Positions 14,692-15,229 of a DNA stretch of 15,229 nt are shown piece after piece. Both the position numbers and the translations under genes were made by a program. Source of the stretch: Chloroflexota bacterium. GTDB lineage: Bacteria > Chloroflexota > UBA11872. Under the pieces are notes generated by a model, which was not told the origin of the DNA, searched no databases, and worked only from the letters and a program-made list of their open reading frames with translations. Numbering within the stretch: the first letter of the stretch is position 1; every line of letters begins with the position of its first letter. The stretch spans positions 1 to 15,229 of the forward strand of contig JAPPFO010000141.1 in NCBI GenBank assembly GCA_028875175.1, read 5' to 3'.

Positions 14692-15229
14692 ATGCCGGTA
14701 GGAAGTGGATCGCATCGCTACGAGCGCGTGCAGGGGTGGCCGCAGTTGCCGGCGGACATCTACCTAGGCTGGATTGGCAGCGTGGGCGTGGACAGCCAGG
14801 GCCGCGTTTACTGCTTCTGTCGCGGTACTCACCCCATGATCGTGTTCAATGCCGACGGCCAGATCGTGGATACCTGGGGCGACGACCTGCTCAACCACGC
14901 CCACGGCGTCTACGTGGACGCTGACGAGCACCTCTGGCTCACCGACCGCTACGCCCACGTCGTCTGGGTCACCACCACCGAGGGTCGCGTTGTGCGCCGC
15001 ATCGGCTATCCCAACTTCACCAGCGCCGACGGCGGGCACTTCAACCACCCCACCAACACCCACCTCGGCGCCGACGGCTCCATCGACGTGTCCGACGGCT
15101 ACGGCGACACCCGTTGCCACCGCTTCGCGCCAGACGGACGCCTGCTCAACAGCTGGGGCGAGCCCGGTACCGGCCCCGGCCAGTTTGACCTGCCGCACGG
15201 CATTTGGGCCCTCAGCGATGACCGGATCC
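14692..15229 (+). CDS. NHL-repeat six-bladed beta-propeller protein, N-terminal fragment (runs off the right edge)
   Basis: The first 179 codons are visible. The start is ATG 14692, with GAGGG at 14680-14684 and a 7-nt spacer. The protein has repeated blades of the type VGVDSQGRVYC...MIVFNADGQIVDTWG, VYVDADEHLWLTDRYAHVV and GYGDTRCHRFAPDGRLLNSW, then the strong NHL-like GEPGTGPGQFDLPHGIW. This pattern is shared by NHL proteins and peptidyl-alpha-hydroxyglycine amidating-lyase-like enzymes; the two cannot be told apart from this fragment. No signal peptide is seen. The codons are very GC-rich, returning to the style of the genes left of the Gly/Ser-rich gene. Confidence 0.85.
   Translation, partial: MPVGSGSHRYERVQGWPQLPADIYLGWIGSVGVDSQGRVYCFCRGTHPMIVFNADGQIVDTWGDDLLNHAHGVYVDADEHLWLTDRYAHVVWVTTTEGRVVRRIGYPNFTSADGGHFNHPTNTHLGADGSIDVSDGYGDTRCHRFAPDGRLLNSWGEPGTGPGQFDLPHGIWALSDDRI

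Noticed and set aside
15224..15229. GGATCC at the right edge as a cloning boundary
   Set aside because: The same six bases occur several times inside the window (for example near 5641, 8643 and 12889), so the edge is not informative.

Overview
The window is GC-rich bacterial chromosomal DNA with closely packed genes, short operons and frequent GTG/TTG starts. No ribosomal or other phylogenetic marker is present except a tRNA. The mix of an MMPL transporter, an MpaB/Lcp-type oxygenase, a gamma-glutamyltransferase of the signal-less type, and an NHL beta-propeller with strongly reduced-complexity GC-rich codons fits an uncultured Chloroflexota-like or actinobacterial-like organism. This is a guess from gene content only.

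Layout, left to right. (1) The 5' end of a short-chain dehydrogenase on the minus strand (1-134), then tRNA-Lys(TTT) on the plus strand (218-290). (2) A plus-strand ABC-2 exporter operon: one ATPase (422-1447) and two permeases (1455-2288, 2275-3108) joined by a 7-nt gap and a 14-nt overlap. (3) A 334-nt spacer with a strong hairpin, then an MMPL/RND-family exporter (3443-5629) and, 9 nt later, an MpaB/rubber-oxygenase-like haem protein (5639-6847). (4) On the minus strand, a gamma-glutamyltranspeptidase (7838-9676) followed by a GNAT acetyltransferase (6938-7684). (5) Plus strand: a small CopG/BrnA-like antitoxin (9869-10156) overlapping a class I SAM methyltransferase (about 10153-10935) that has no canonical start codon. 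(6) Minus strand: a second ABC exporter of NatA/NatB type (ATPase 12202-13188, permease 10932-12209), whose stop overlaps the methyltransferase stop. (7) Plus strand: an unrecognised 340-residue Gly/Ser-rich protein (13437-14459) with its own promoter-like sequence and leader hairpin. (8) The 5' part of an NHL-repeat beta-propeller protein (14692 to the window edge).

Two complete ABC-2 exporters and one MMPL pump in 13 kb make this an export-rich region. The ABC cassettes are likely drug, lipid or ion exporters, and the MMPL pump is probably co-transcribed with an oxygenase that may act on a hydrophobic substrate. The remaining genes look like unrelated neighbours. The most unusual items are the unrecognised Gly/Ser-rich gene with its shift in codon use, the antitoxin-methyltransferase junction reading ATAA where ATGA would be expected, and a set of perfect inverted repeats placed just upstream of several genes.
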